Shown: positions 42,586 through 52,202, counted from the first letter of the stretch. The stretch: 64,000 bases of DNA from Sphingomonas faeni (GCF_023195535.1 NZ_JALPNF010000005.1:62001-126000); one strand, 5' to 3'. The notes: a model not told the origin generated them from the letters alone. A program made the numbers and translations.

Positions 42586-43542
42586 ATGCTCGACACCCCC
42601 GCCGCCCAGGTCCCGACGCTCAGCCTTGCAACCCAGGACACCGACCCCGACGGCTTCGCCGCCGCGTTTGGCGAATCGTTCGAGCGGTTCGGCTTCGCGA
42701 TCGTCGCCGATCACGGCATTCCCGCCGACCTGATCGAGCGCGCCTGGGCCGAAACCAAGCTGTTGTTCGACCTCCCCGAGGACGAGAAGCGCGGCTATCA
42801 CATTCCCGGCGGCGGCGGCGCGCGCGGCTACACGCCGTTCAAGACCGAGATCGCCAAGGATGCCAAGGTCGTCGACCTCAAGGAATTCTGGCACGTCGGC
42901 CGTGAGTTGCCCGAGGGTCATCGCTATGCGGACACGATGGCGCCGAACGTCTGGCCGACGCAGCCCGAGGGCTTCAAGCCGGTCTTCCTCGAACTGTTCG
43001 CCGCGTTCGACCGCGCGGGCGACAAGCTCCTGTCCGCGATCGCGCGCCACCTGAAGCTCAAGCCCGACTGGTTCGACCCGGCGGTGAAGGACGGCAACAG
43101 CATCCTCCGCCTGCTCCATTACCCCCCGATCCCCGCCGATGCGGAAGGCGTCCGCGCCGGGGCGCATGAGGACATCAACCTCATCACGCTGCTGCTCGGT
43201 GCCGAGGAAGCCGGCCTAGAACTGCTCGATCGCGCCAACGGCCGCTGGCTGTCGATCAAGCCGCCCGAGGGCGCGATGGTCGTCAACGTCGGCGACATGC
43301 TCCAGCGGCTGACCAACAACGCGCTGCCCTCGACCACGCACCGCGTCGTCAACCCGCCCCCCGAACGCCGCGGTCACTCGCGCTATTCGATGCCGTTCTT
43401 CCTGCATCCGGCGCCGGATTTCCTGATCGAGACGCTGCCGGGCACGATCACGCCGGACAACGCGAACCGCTATCCGAACCCGATCACCGCGCATGATTAC
43501 CTGTACGAGCGCCTCGTCGAGATCGGCCTGATCAAGAAGTAA
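42586..43542 (+). CDS. 2-oxoglutarate/Fe(II) oxygenase, isopenicillin N synthase-like
   Basis: A 318-residue non-haem iron oxygenase. The N-terminal DIOX_N-like region has FGFAIVADHGIPADLIERAW; the double-stranded beta-helix has H194 and D196 (AHEDINLITLLL), H252 (STTHRVVNPP) and the co-substrate motif R266-Y-S268. These give a full 2-His-1-carboxylate site and an RxS for 2-oxoglutarate. Family members hydroxylate or desaturate small metabolites; the substrate here is unknown. The ATG at 42586 gives the normal N-terminus; the frame upstream runs through repeat sequence. Confidence 0.9.
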   Translation: MLDTPAAQVPTLSLATQDTDPDGFAAAFGESFERFGFAIVADHGIPADLIERAWAETKLLFDLPEDEKRGYHIPGGGGARGYTPFKTEIAKDAKVVDLKEFWHVGRELPEGHRYADTMAPNVWPTQPEGFKPVFLELFAAFDRAGDKLLSAIARHLKLKPDWFDPAVKDGNSILRLLHYPPIPADAEGVRAGAHEDINLITLLLGAEEAGLELLDRANGRWLSIKPPEGAMVVNVGDMLQRLTNNALPSTTHRVVNPPPERRGHSRYSMPFFLHPAPDFLIETLPGTITPDNANRYPNPITAHDYLYERLVEIGLIKK

Positions 43543-43554
43543 GGGGCGCGAACG

Positions 43555-43679
43555 ATCCTCCCCCGCCAGGGGGAGGTGGCTGGCCCTTGCCAGACGGAGG
43601 GGGAGGTAAGGGGTAACCGATGTTCCGTAACCTCCCCCTCCGTCACCTTCGGTGCCACCTCCCCCTGGCGGGGGAGGAT
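43555..43679. repeat. Intergenic inverted repeat, family E
   Basis: Outer arms ATCCTCCCCCGCCAGGGGGA and CCCCCTGGCGGGGGAGGAT, near perfect. The inner part has CCAGACGGAGGGGGAGG and CCTCCCCCTCCGTC, giving a second stem. Lies 13 nt after the oxygenase stop. Confidence 0.9.
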
Positions 43680-43723
43680 TGAGAAGACGGGCACGCCCCA
43701 AACCTCCGCTACCACCTCTTTCT

Positions 43724-43827
43724 CCACCCCGGCGAAGGCCGGGGCCCAATTGGGGGACGGTAATAACGAAGCGCAGCGCGCCGTTACGACCACTTTTCCA
43801 ATTGAGCCCCGGCCTTCGCCGGAGTGG
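43724..43827. repeat. Intergenic inverted repeat, family C
   Basis: Arms CCACCCCGGCGAAGGCCGGG and CCCCGGCCTTCGCCGGAGTGG, with inner CCCAATTGGG / CCAATTGAG. One base has drifted in the right arm. Confidence 0.88.
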
Positions 43828-43942
43828 TGCCTCCCTCGGGACACGACCGCCCCATCCCCCCACCGCTTTTCTCCCCACCTGATACCCAACAACCACGCTT
43901 CGCCCATTGGTCCGCGCCGCCGCATCCGCTAGACCGCGCGCG

Positions 43943-46717
43943 ATGCCCCATCTCTATCTCGTCGACGGCTCCGGCTATATCTTCCGCGCCTATCACCGGC
44001 TGCCGCCGCTCACCAACAAGCATGGCGAGCCGGTCGGCGCGGTCTATGGCTATACGACGATGCTGTGGAAGCTCGCCGACGAGGTCCACGCCGCCGACGG
44101 CCCGACCCACATGGCGGTCATCCTCGACAAATCCTCAAAGACCTTCCGCAACGATCTCTACGACAAGTACAAGGCCCAGCGCCCTCCCCCACCCGAGGAC
44201 CTCGTCCCGCAGTTCCCGATGATCCGCGACGCCACGCGCGCGTTCAGCCTCCCCTGCATCGAGACCGAGGGACTCGAAGCCGACGACATCATCGCCTGCT
44301 ATTCGAAGGCCGCGCTAGCGCAGGGTTGGGAAGTCACGATCGTCAGTTCCGACAAGGACCTGATGCAGCTGATCGAGCCCGGCCTCGACATGTACGACAC
44401 GATGAACAACCGCCGGCTTGGCGCGGAGCATGTCGCGGAGAAATTCCACGGCGTCACGCCCGCGCAGCTCGGCGACGTGCTCGCGCTGATGGGCGACAGC
44501 GTCGACAACGTGCCGGGCGTTCCCGGTGTCGGCCCGAAGACCGCGGCGAAACTGATCCTTGAACACGGCGATCTCGAATCCGTCCTCGCCGCCGCCGACG
44601 GCATGAAGAAGAGCAAACTGCGCGACAATCTGATCGAGCATGCCGAGATGGCGCGGCTGTCGAAGGTGCTGGTCTCGCTCAAATGCGACGTCGCGCTGCC
44701 CGAACCGCTCGAGGATCTCGAACTCAAGGGCATTCCCGACGCGCCGCTGCGTGCATTCCTCGAGCATCACGGGTTCAAGTCGCTGCTCGCCAAGCTCTCC
44801 GCGGTCGCCGACGCGCCGGTTCCCGAATCGCCCGTCGTCGCGGACATGGACGACGACGAGCCCTGCAAGCACGACGACTACGAGACCGTGGTCGACGAAG
44901 CCGCACTCGATCGCTGGATCACCGTGGCCAAGCACCAGGGCTGGATCGCGATCGATACCGAGACGACTGGCATCGACGCGACCCGCGCGGATCTCGTCGG
45001 GATCAGCATGGCGCTGCATCCGAACCTCGCCTGTTACGTACCTATCGCGCATGGCGGGACGGATTTGCTCGCGGAAAACCCGGTCCAGCTCGATCGCGCG
45101 CTCGTGCTCGCAAAACTGAAGCCGTTGCTGGAGGATCCGAGCATCCTGAAGATCGGCCACAACCTCAAATACGACATGATCGTCCTCGGTCGCGCCTATG
45201 CGTCGACCGGCGGCGTGCAGATCGCGCCATTCGACGACACGATCGTCATGAGCTTCGATCTCGACGCCGGCCTCCACGGCCACGGCATGGACGAACTCGC
45301 CGCCACGCACCTCTCGCACACCTGCATCGCGTTCAAGGACGTGGTCGGCACCGGCAAGACGCAGCGCACCTTCAACGAAATCGACCTCAAGGCCGCGACC
45401 CGCTACGCCGCCGAGGACGCCGACGTGACGCTCCGCCTGTGGCGCCGGTTCAAGCGCCGGCTTCCCGCGGAGGGCTCGACCCGCGTCTACGAGATGGTCG
45501 ACCGCCCGCTCGTCCCCGTCATCGCGCAGATGGAGATGCACGGGATCAAGGTCGACGCCGCGAAACTGTCGAAGCTCTCGACCGAGTTCGCCGGCCAGAT
45601 GGCGAGCCTCGAAACCGAAATCCACGCGCTCGCCGGCGCGCCGTTCACGATCGGCAGCCCCAAGCAGCTTGGCGACGTGCTGTTCGAGAAGATGGGCATC
45701 AAGGGCGGCCGAAAGGGCAAGTCCGGCGTCTATTCGACCGACGTCACCGAACTCGAGCGGATCGCGGCGGACAAGGATTCGACCGGCGCAGTTATCGCGC
45801 GCAAAGTGCTCGACTGGCGCCAGTTGTCGAAGCTGAAATCGACCTACACCGACGCGTTGCAGGCGCAGATCAACCCGGCAACCGGCCGCGTCCACACGTC
45901 CTACTCGCTGACCGGCGCGCAGACCGGCCGGCTGTCATCGACCGATCCGAACCTCCAGAACATCCCGATCCGCACCGAGATCGGCCGCCAGATCCGCGAC
46001 GCGTTCGTCGCCGAGCCCGGCAACGTCATCCTCGCCGCCGATTACTCGCAGATCGAACTGCGTCTGGCGGCGCACATGGCCAACATCCCCGCGCTGAAAA
46101 CTGCGTTCGCAAACGGCGACGACATCCATTCGCTCACCGCGCAGGAACTGTTCGGCGAGGTCAACCGCGACACCCGCGGCCGAGCGAAGACGATCAACTT
46201 CGCGATTCTCTACGGCATCTCGCGCTGGGGCCTGGCGGGGCGTCTCGACGTGAGCGCCGACGAGGCACAAGCGATGATCGACCGCTATTTCGATCGCTTC
46301 CCCGGCATCTCGACCTACATCGTCGAGACCACCGAAAGCGTCCGTGCCACGGGCTACACCACCACGCTGTTCGGGAGAAAAACCCACTTCCCGCGCATCC
46401 GCTCGAAGATCCAGCACGAACGCCAGGGCGCCGAGCGCGCCGCGATCAACGCCCCGATCCAGGGCACCAGTGCCGACATTATCAAGCGCGCGATGGTACG
46501 CATGGGCCCCGCGCTGCTCGAGGCGGGCCTGCCGAACGTCCGCATGCTGCTCCAGGTCCACGACGAACTCGTGTTCGAACTGCCCGAAGGTGACGTCGAA
46601 GCGGCCAAACCCGTGATCGAACGCGTGATGGCGACCGCCGCGCAACCCGCGGTGACGCTCGACGTACCACTCGGCATCGAGATCGGCACAGGCCTCAGCT
46701 GGGGCGCGGCGCATTGA
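43943..46717 (+). CDS. polA: DNA polymerase I
   Basis: A 924-residue polymerase with all three domains. 5' nuclease (about 1-290) with LEADDIIA, SSDKDLMQL and GVPGVGPKTA; 3'-5' proofreading domain (about 320-510) with intact Exo I WIAIDTETTGI (D338, E340) and Exo III RYAAEDADVT; polymerase domain with LSSTDPNLQNIPIR, the catalytic aspartate in AADYSQIELR, the O-helix RAKTINFAILYGISRWG and VHDELVFE. It fills gaps after excision repair and removes Okazaki primers. Start chosen at MPHLYLVDGSG, 12 codons inside the longest frame. Confidence 0.97.
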   Translation: MPHLYLVDGSGYIFRAYHRLPPLTNKHGEPVGAVYGYTTMLWKLADEVHAADGPTHMAVILDKSSKTFRNDLYDKYKAQRPPPPEDLVPQFPMIRDATRAFSLPCIETEGLEADDIIACYSKAALAQGWEVTIVSSDKDLMQLIEPGLDMYDTMNNRRLGAEHVAEKFHGVTPAQLGDVLALMGDSVDNVPGVPGVGPKTAAKLILEHGDLESVLAAADGMKKSKLRDNLIEHAEMARLSKVLVSLKCDVALPEPLEDLELKGIPDAPLRAFLEHHGFKSLLAKLSAVADAPVPESPVVADMDDDEPCKHDDYETVVDEAALDRWITVAKHQGWIAIDTETTGIDATRADLVGISMALHPNLACYVPIAHGGTDLLAENPVQLDRALVLAKLKPLLEDPSILKIGHNLKYDMIVLGRAYASTGGVQIAPFDDTIVMSFDLDAGLHGHGMDELAATHLSHTCIAFKDVVGTGKTQRTFNEIDLKAATRYAAEDADVTLRLWRRFKRRLPAEGSTRVYEMVDRPLVPVIAQMEMHGIKVDAAKLSKLSTEFAGQMASLETEIHALAGAPFTIGSPKQLGDVLFEKMGIKGGRKGKSGVYSTDVTELERIAADKDSTGAVIARKVLDWRQLSKLKSTYTDALQAQINPATGRVHTSYSLTGAQTGRLSSTDPNLQNIPIRTEIGRQIRDAFVAEPGNVILAADYSQIELRLAAHMANIPALKTAFANGDDIHSLTAQELFGEVNRDTRGRAKTINFAILYGISRWGLAGRLDVSADEAQAMIDRYFDRFPGISTYIVETTESVRATGYTTTLFGRKTHFPRIRSKIQHERQGAERAAINAPIQGTSADIIKRAMVRMGPALLEAGLPNVRMLLQVHDELVFELPEGDVEAAKPVIERVMATAAQPAVTLDVPLGIEIGTGLSWGAAH

Positions 46718-46729
46718 TCCAGCCCCCCC

Positions 46730-46828
46730 CGTCATGCCGGGCTTGTTCCGGCATCCACCGTTCCGCGTATTCGCCAGCCTATGAGTGCGCGGAACGGTGG
46801 ACCCCGGAACAAGCCCGGGGTGACGGAG
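46730..46828. repeat. Intergenic inverted repeat, family F
   Basis: Arms CCGTCATGCCGGGCTTGTTC and GAACAAGCCCGGGGTGACGG, inner CACCGTTCCGC/GCGGAACGGTGG. Its right end GACGGAGG supplies the apparent ribosome site of the flippase gene. Confidence 0.9.
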
Positions 46829-46838
46829 GCTATCGGCA

Positions 46839-48356
46839 GTGACCGAGGCCACGCAGGATATCGACACGCTCGCCAAGGGTGGTCGCACCAACATTGCCGG
46901 CTTCGTCCTCCGCCTCGCCGCGCGAATCCCGTTCCTGTTCATCGCCGGCCGCATCTACGGCCCTGACCTCGTCGGCCGGTTCGCGATCGCCGTCGTGGTC
47001 GTCGAACTCGCCGCGCTCCTTGCAACGCTCGGCCTGAAACGCGGCCTCGCCCAAGCACTCAGCAGCGCCGACCGTCCGCACGCCAATGTCGTGTGGGACG
47101 CGATGGCGGTCGCCTTCATCGCCTCGCTGATCGCTAGCGCCGTGCTCTGCACGTTCCCGCAGATCATGTATCCGAACAGCGCAATCACCGGGCTCGACCG
47201 GTTCCTGCCGCTGATCATCGTCGCGATCGCGTGGTCCGACGTCAGCCTCGCAGCCCTCGCCTACCGCCTTAACGTCAAGGCCGCGGTCACCGCCCGCGCG
47301 GTGGTCGAACCGTGGACGATCTCGATCGCCGCCTGGGCATTCTCCTATTTCACGATCCGCGACGGCCTCGTGCTCAGCTATGTCGCGTCGATGACCGCGG
47401 CGCTGATCGCCAGCCTCGTGCCGTTCCTGCGCAGCTACGGTATTCCGCGCGGTTGGAAACCCCAGCTCCGCCCGTTGTATGCGCTCGCCCGCGCCAACGT
47501 GCCGCTGGCGGGCGCCGACATTCTCGAATGGGGCAGCCGCAACGTCGACCGCTTCATCCTCGGCGTGATGTTCGAGCCGAAGGTCGTGGGCATCTATTAC
47601 ATGGCGCAACAGGTCGCCTCCCTGCCGCAAAAACTGAAGACCAGCTTCGACCCGATCCTCGGGCCCGTCATAACCCACAGCCTCGCGATCAACGACCGCG
47701 CCGCCATCGCCAATCAGGTGCGACAGGTCGCGTTCTGGATCATGGCCGCGCAAGGCGGACTCGCGTTGATGGGCTCGATCCCCGGCGAAGCGGTGATGGG
47801 CGTGGTCGGCCCGCAGTTCGTCGCCGGCACCGCCGCACTCGCGTTCCTGCTGACCGCCGAGGTGCTCGCCTCGACCGGCGCGGTCAGCGAATCCGCGCTC
47901 GTCTACATCGCCCGACACCGCAACCTGATGATCTCCGCGGCGATGCTCGCCTTCCAGGTCGGGCTCAGTTTCGCGCTGATCTTCGCGATCCGCGCGCTTG
48001 GCTACCCGGTCAATTACCAGGCTGCAGGCCCAGCGATCGCACTGATGCTATCGGTGGGCGTGACCTCGATCATCAAGGCGAAGCTGCTCGGCCATCTGCT
48101 CGGTGCCAACGTGTCTCCGTGGCGTTGGCCGCTGGTCTGGGCCGCGCTCGCCGCGATCGTCGTCGGAGCTGGGTTCACCGCGCTACCTGATCACTATGAA
48201 TGGGTCGAACTCGCGGTCGGCGAACCCGCGATCGCCGCAACCTATCTCTACATTCTGTGGAAATACGCGTTCGGCCCTGCCGACCGCGCGCTGTTTAGCA
48301 AGAAGCCGAAGGCCGACGAAGCTGCACTGCCCAACGCCGGTGCGCCGGTCGCCTGA
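46839..48356 (+). CDS. Polysaccharide flippase-like membrane protein (MOP superfamily)
   Basis: A 505-residue integral membrane protein with about twelve to fourteen helices, of the oligosaccharide/Wzx-like flippase group. It starts RTNIAGFVLRLAARIPFLFIAGRIYGPDLVGRFA, the usual helix 1-2 signature, and has a central pair of charged helices (ADILEWGSRNVDRFILGVMF). It likely moves a lipid-linked sugar across the inner membrane; no glycosyltransferase genes flank it, so the partner pathway is unclear. GTG start, with GGAGG 9 nt upstream contributed by the repeat end. Confidence 0.87.
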   Translation: MTEATQDIDTLAKGGRTNIAGFVLRLAARIPFLFIAGRIYGPDLVGRFAIAVVVVELAALLATLGLKRGLAQALSSADRPHANVVWDAMAVAFIASLIASAVLCTFPQIMYPNSAITGLDRFLPLIIVAIAWSDVSLAALAYRLNVKAAVTARAVVEPWTISIAAWAFSYFTIRDGLVLSYVASMTAALIASLVPFLRSYGIPRGWKPQLRPLYALARANVPLAGADILEWGSRNVDRFILGVMFEPKVVGIYYMAQQVASLPQKLKTSFDPILGPVITHSLAINDRAAIANQVRQVAFWIMAAQGGLALMGSIPGEAVMGVVGPQFVAGTAALAFLLTAEVLASTGAVSESALVYIARHRNLMISAAMLAFQVGLSFALIFAIRALGYPVNYQAAGPAIALMLSVGVTSIIKAKLLGHLLGANVSPWRWPLVWAALAAIVVGAGFTALPDHYEWVELAVGEPAIAATYLYILWKYAFGPADRALFSKKPKADEAALPNAGAPVA

Positions 48357-48374
48357 CCTTCGCTCCGGAAGTTT

Positions 48375-49691
48375 TTAGAGCATCCCGTAGAGCAGCGTGC
48401 CGTTCAGGCCGATGATCACTGCGGCGATCACCCAGGCAAGCGTTTTCAACCAGACCGGGCTCACCAGATCGCCCATGATCGTGCGGTCGCCGGTGAACTT
48501 CACCAGCGGGACGACCGCGAACGGCAATTGCAGGCTCAGCACCACCTGGCTCAGCACGAGCAGCTTTGTCGCGCCCGAATCGCCGGTCGCTCCGACGACG
48601 AACACGGCGGGGACGATCGCGAGCAACCGCGTCACCAGCCGCCGCGCCCAGACGGGCATGCGCAGGTTGAGGAAGCCCTCCATCACGATCTGGCCGGCGA
48701 GTGTGCCCGTCACCGTCGAGTTTTGCCCCGAGGCGAGCAACGCCACCGCGAACAGCACGCTTGCCGCGCCCATGCCGAGCATCGGCGCGAGCAGTTCATA
48801 GGCCTGGTCGATCTCGGCGACGTCGGTGCGGCCGGCGACGTGGAAGGTCGCGGCGGCGAGGATCAGGATCGAGGCGTTGATGAAGAAGGCGAGGCCGAGC
48901 GCCACGGTGCCGTCGATCGTCGCCATCGTGATCGCGTCGCGCTTGCCCGCAGCGTCCTTGGCGAAAGCGCGGGTCTGGACGATCGACGAGTGGAGGTAGA
49001 GGTTGTGTGGCATAACGGTCGCGCCGAGGATGCCGATCGCGATGTAGAGCATCGCCGGGTTGGTCACGATCTCGGTGGTCGGCACCAGCCCGCCGAGCAC
49101 GCCCGCCCATTCGGGCTGCGCGAGGAACAGCTCGAAGATGAAACAGCCGGCGATGATCACCAGCAGCGCGACGACGAAGGCCTCCAGCTTGCGGAACCCG
49201 AAGCGTTGCAGCGCGAGGATCAGGAATACGTCGAGCGCGGTGAGGACGACGCCGTAGACCAAGGGCAGTCCGAACAGCAGCTTCAGCGCGATCGCGGTAC
49301 CGAGCACTTCGGCGAGGTCGCAGGCGATGATCGCGATCTCGCAGAGGAACCAGAGTATGAGCGAGACCGGCTTCGAATACTCCGCGCGACAGGCCTGGGC
49401 GAGGTCGAGGCCGGCGACGATGCCAAGGCGCGCGGACAGGGCTTGCAGCACCATCGCCATCAGGTTCGACAACAGCACGACCGACAGCAGCGTGTAGCCG
49501 AAGGCGGAACCGCCGGCGATGTCGGTCGCCCAGTTGCCGGGGTCCATATAACCGACCGCGACGAGATAGCCCGGGCCGACGAACGCGAACAGACGCCGCC
49601 AGAACGACGCACCTTCGGGGACGACGACGGTGCGGTGGCTCTCGGCGAGCGAGTTGGCGAAGTCGGAGGCGGGAAGATTGGGGGCTGACAT
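48375..49691 (-). CDS. mntH: NRAMP-family manganese/divalent metal transporter
   Basis: A 438-residue transporter with eleven predicted helices. The metal site motifs are conserved: DPGN in helix 1 ([14 protein letters not shown]) and the helix 6 [14 protein letters not shown]. It imports Mn(II), and possibly Fe(II), with protons. The length and N-terminal cytoplasmic segment are normal for MntH. No clear Fur/MntR operator could be picked out in the upstream 49692-49800 region. Convergent with the flippase gene, 18 nt apart. Confidence 0.94.
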   Translation of the reverse strand: MSAPNLPASDFANSLAESHRTVVVPEGASFWRRLFAFVGPGYLVAVGYMDPGNWATDIAGGSAFGYTLLSVVLLSNLMAMVLQALSARLGIVAGLDLAQACRAEYSKPVSLILWFLCEIAIIACDLAEVLGTAIALKLLFGLPLVYGVVLTALDVFLILALQRFGFRKLEAFVVALLVIIAGCFIFELFLAQPEWAGVLGGLVPTTEIVTNPAMLYIAIGILGATVMPHNLYLHSSIVQTRAFAKDAAGKRDAITMATIDGTVALGLAFFINASILILAAATFHVAGRTDVAEIDQAYELLAPMLGMGAASVLFAVALLASGQNSTVTGTLAGQIVMEGFLNLRMPVWARRLVTRLLAIVPAVFVVGATGDSGATKLLVLSQVVLSLQLPFAVVPLVKFTGDRTIMGDLVSPVWLKTLAWVIAAVIIGLNGTLLYGML

Positions 49692-49796
49692 CGGGGGCTG
49701 CTTTGCCGGAACGGGCGATGGGGAACAAGCGCCCGTGTCCCGAACGCTGCCAAAGCAGCCCTACCCGCCCCCGGTTCCGTCATCCCGCCCCCGCAC

Positions 49797-49867
49797 ATCA
49801 CCCGTCGCCCCCGTCCGTCGCCCTCCGTCCGTCCCCCGCCCGTCGCTCTCCGCCCGTCGCCCCCCGT
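49797..49867. repeat. Low-complexity CGTC/CCC-rich degenerate tandem repeat
   Basis: About ten imperfect units of the form CGTCSCYCC (for example CCGTCGCCCCCGTCCGTCGCCC), between mntH and a family B element. It appears to be built from the CCGTC edge of family B repeats. No gene is evident. Confidence 0.75.
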
Positions 49868-49952
49868 CCGTCACCCCAGCGAAAGCTGGGGTATCCCGGT
49901 TGGCGGGTGTCACGACTCGAACGGGGAGATCCCAGCTTTCGCTGGGATGACG
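49868..49952. repeat. Intergenic inverted repeat, family B
   Basis: Arms CCGTCACCCCAGCGAAAGCT and AGCTTTCGCTGGGATGACGG around a unique centre, flanked on both sides by slipped repeats. Confidence 0.9.
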
Positions 49953-49989
49953 GGTGGGGTGGGGTGGGGTGGGGTGGGGTGCGGTGGGA
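49952..49989. repeat. GGGGT pentanucleotide microsatellite (G-quadruplex motif)
   Basis: GGGTGGGGTGGGGTGGGG continuing for about six 5-bp units, then decaying to GCGGTGGG. The plus strand has at least four G4 runs with single-T loops, the classic form for a G-quadruplex. It lies just after the stop of the glycosylase gene, reading on the opposite strand. Confidence 0.9.
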
Positions 49990-50031
49990 TGACGGATGGA
50001 GTGGGGTGTGGAACAGAAGCGAAGAAGGAGA

Positions 50032-50655
50032 TCAGATCACCTTCATGTCCGCCTGGTAATGATGCCACGCGAAGATCGCCGCAGCACCGCGGTGCGGGCG
50101 CCAGGCCTCTGCTACTTCGCGCGTCAGTTTCTCGCTCGGCCGCGTCTCGTGGCCAAGGATCCGCCCGACCTCGATCTGGATCGCGAGATCGCCCGCCGGC
50201 CAGATGTCCGTCCGCCCTTCCGCGAACAGCAGGTAGATTTCCGCCGACCAGCGGCCGATCCCCTTCACGCGCACCAGCGCGGCGATCGCCTCTTCGTCGT
50301 CCTCGGGCAGGTTGGTCAGGTCGAGCCGGCCGCTCGTCACCTCGTCGGCAAGGCTGCGGGCATAGCCAAGCTTCTGCCGCGAGAGACCTGCGCTGCGTAG
50401 CACCTCGTCGCTGGCGGCGGCGATCTTCGCCGGATCGCCCGCGCCGCCGACCACCGCGTCGAGCTTGGTCCACACCGCCGCCGCCGAGGCGACGCTCACC
50501 TGTTGGCCGACGATCGTCCGCAGCAACGTCGCGAAGCCGCGCTCGCTGATCCGCGGCGCGGGGTGGCCGGCATTGCCGACCGCGACCGCGAAGGCGGGCT
50601 CGATCGCGCACAGGGCCGCCATCGCGGTGTCGAGTTGGTCTGCGCTCAGCCCCAT
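50032..50655 (-). CDS. DNA-3-methyladenine glycosylase II (AlkA-like, HhH-GPD)
   Basis: A 207-residue base-excision glycosylase. The core has TIVGQQVSVASAAAVW, then the helix-hairpin-helix LVRVKGIGRWSAEIYLLF and the catalytic aspartate in WPAGDLAIQ. It removes alkylated purines from DNA. It lacks the N-terminal beta domain of E. coli AlkA, as is common in bacterial short forms. The ATG at 50655 is preferred; a TTG four codons upstream is possible. Divergent from the ferredoxin gene, 72 nt apart. Confidence 0.92.
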   Translation of the reverse strand: MGLSADQLDTAMAALCAIEPAFAVAVGNAGHPAPRISERGFATLLRTIVGQQVSVASAAAVWTKLDAVVGGAGDPAKIAAASDEVLRSAGLSRQKLGYARSLADEVTSGRLDLTNLPEDDEEAIAALVRVKGIGRWSAEIYLLFAEGRTDIWPAGDLAIQIEVGRILGHETRPSEKLTREVAEAWRPHRGAAAIFAWHHYQADMKVI

Positions 50656-50727
50656 GTCGGGCGCCAAGACGCTTGATCGCGCGCGGCGGTAACGCCATGG
50701 ATCGGCGGAAGTTTTTCGGAGGACAGC

Positions 50728-51045
50728 ATGCCCAAGCTTATCGTCGTGACGCGCGAAGGGGAAGAACGCGAAATCATGGGCGAATCCGGCCTTTCGGTGA
50801 TGGAAGTCATCCGCGACGCCGGGATCGACGAGATCCTGGCGCTATGCGGCGGCTGCTGCTCGTGCGCCACCTGCCACGTCCATGTCGACCCGGAGTTTGC
50901 GGGCAAACTCAAGCCGATGGGGCCGGACGAGGACGACCTGCTCGATTCGACCAGCGACCGCGACGAGTTCTCGCGCCTGTCGTGCCAGATCGAGCTGACC
51001 GAGGGCCTCGACGGCCTGAAAGTCCGGATCGCCGCCGAGGATTAA
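50728..51045 (+). CDS. 2Fe-2S ferredoxin (adrenodoxin type)
   Basis: A 105-residue ferredoxin. Cluster ligands are C40, C46, C49 and C86 in the Cys-x5-Cys-x2-Cys...Cys spacing of the adrenodoxin/ISC/P450-ferredoxin group; extra C43 and C44 are in the loop. The acidic segment [16 protein letters not shown] is the partner-binding helix. It would pass electrons to a P450 or other oxygenase or to cluster assembly; no such partner or isc gene is adjacent. A GGAGG site precedes the ATG. Confidence 0.93.
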   Translation: MPKLIVVTREGEEREIMGESGLSVMEVIRDAGIDEILALCGGCCSCATCHVHVDPEFAGKLKPMGPDEDDLLDSTSDRDEFSRLSCQIELTEGLDGLKVRIAAED

Positions 51046-51055
51046 GCCCCAGTCC

Positions 51056-51201
51056 CTCGCCCCTCCGGGGAGAGGGAGGGAGGAGCCGTAGGCGACGGAA
51101 GGGAGAGGGGCTGTTAGGATGGAACGTCCCGAGCCTCACGCCCCTCTCCCTTCCCACCGCAAGTGCGGCGGGCCCCTTCCCTCTCCCCGTCGGAGAGAGG
51201 G
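51056..51201. repeat. Intergenic inverted repeat, family E variant
   Basis: Arms CCTCGCCCCTCCGGGGAGAG and CCCTCTCCCCGTCGGAGAGAGG with an inner GACGGAAGGGAGAGGGG / CCCCTCTCCCTTCC stem. Diverged from the other family E copies but with the same plan. It fills the gap between two convergent genes. Confidence 0.8.
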
Positions 51202-51209
51202 AATTCAGG

Positions 51210-51953
51210 TCACCGCGTCGTTATCGCATACAGCGCGATCGCTGCGGCGTTCGACACGTTCAGGCTCTCCACCTTCTCCGAGATCGGCAGTTTCGCCAGT
51301 TCGTCGCAATGCTGCTCCGTATTCTGCCGCATGCCCTCGCCCTCGGCGCCGAGCACGATCGCGATCCGCTGCGTCCCCATCGCCTCCGACAGCGTCTGCG
51401 TCGCGTGGCCCGTAAGCCCGATCCGCCAGAAGCCAGCCGCCGCGATCTCTTCCAGAGCGCGCGCAAGGTTCACCACCCGGATCCAAGGCACGCTCTCAAG
51501 CGCCCCGGACGCAGCCCGAGCGATCGTCCCCGATTCCGGCGGTGCATTACGATCCGGTGTAATAATCCCCAGCGCATCGAACGCAGCCGCCGAGCGCAAA
51601 ATCGCGCCGACGTTATGCGGATCGGTCACGCCATCGAGGATCACAAGCGGGCGGTTGTCGTCCTTGCCGTGCTCCAGCAGATCCGCCAGCCACATGTCCT
51701 CGAGCGGCTCGACCTCGATCACCACGCCCTGGTGCGGCGCATCGCCCGGCACCAGCCGCGCCAGATCCATCGCCTCGGCATAGGTCACCGGCACGTCGGC
51801 CGGCAGGTCGAACCCGGCCAGCGCCTCGCGCGTGCCGAGGATTTTCCGCACCGTGCGCTCCGGATTGGCGAGCGCCGCCCCGACTGCGTGCTTGCCCCAG
51901 AAGCGGGGGCGGCCTGCCGGTGCCTTGCTCGGCCTGTGTCCCTTGCGTGCCAT
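51210..51953 (-). CDS. rlmB: 23S rRNA 2'-O-ribose methyltransferase (RlmB/SpoU family)
   Basis: A 247-residue SPOUT methyltransferase. The N-terminal substrate-binding domain starts RFWGKHAVGAALANPERTVRKIL; the knotted catalytic domain has motif 1 ILDGVTDPHNVGAILRSAAAF, motif 2 AIVLGAEGEGM and motif 3 LPISEKVESLNVSNAAAIALY. The pattern is that of RlmB, which methylates G2251 of 23S rRNA, but related tRNA enzymes are similar, so the exact target is inferred. Upstream of it, divergent, is tRNA-Tyr. Confidence 0.9.
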   Translation of the reverse strand: MARKGHRPSKAPAGRPRFWGKHAVGAALANPERTVRKILGTREALAGFDLPADVPVTYAEAMDLARLVPGDAPHQGVVIEVEPLEDMWLADLLEHGKDDNRPLVILDGVTDPHNVGAILRSAAAFDALGIITPDRNAPPESGTIARAASGALESVPWIRVVNLARALEEIAAAGFWRIGLTGHATQTLSEAMGTQRIAIVLGAEGEGMRQNTEQHCDELAKLPISEKVESLNVSNAAAIALYAITTR

Positions 51954-52115
51954 ATTCGCTCTCTATCGTGTCTGTGTATGCACGCGTCCTTGTCGGCATT
52001 CGGCCTCTGCGGCAACACCGAAGCGCGAAACTTCGCAAAAGCTGCGTTGACACACCGGGCGCGCTTCGCCATTGAGCCGCCTCGCTTGAGAGAGCGACGT
52101 TCGCAAGAGCGGCCT

Positions 52116-52202
52116 GGACAGGTGGCCGAGTGGTTAAAGGCAGCAGACTGTAAATCTGCCGGAGTTTCTCCTACGTAGGTTCGAACCCTACCCTGTCCAC
52201 CA
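52116..52202 (+). tRNA. tRNA-Tyr (GTA anticodon), CCA encoded
   Basis: Acceptor arms GGACAGG (52116-52122) and CCTGTCC (52192-52198), then A and encoded CCA. D arm with TGGCCGAGTGG, anticodon stem GCAGA/TCTGC around CTGTAAA with GTA at 52150-52152, a long variable arm as in bacterial tRNA-Tyr, and T loop GGTTCGAACCC. All cloverleaf stems pair. Confidence 0.97.
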
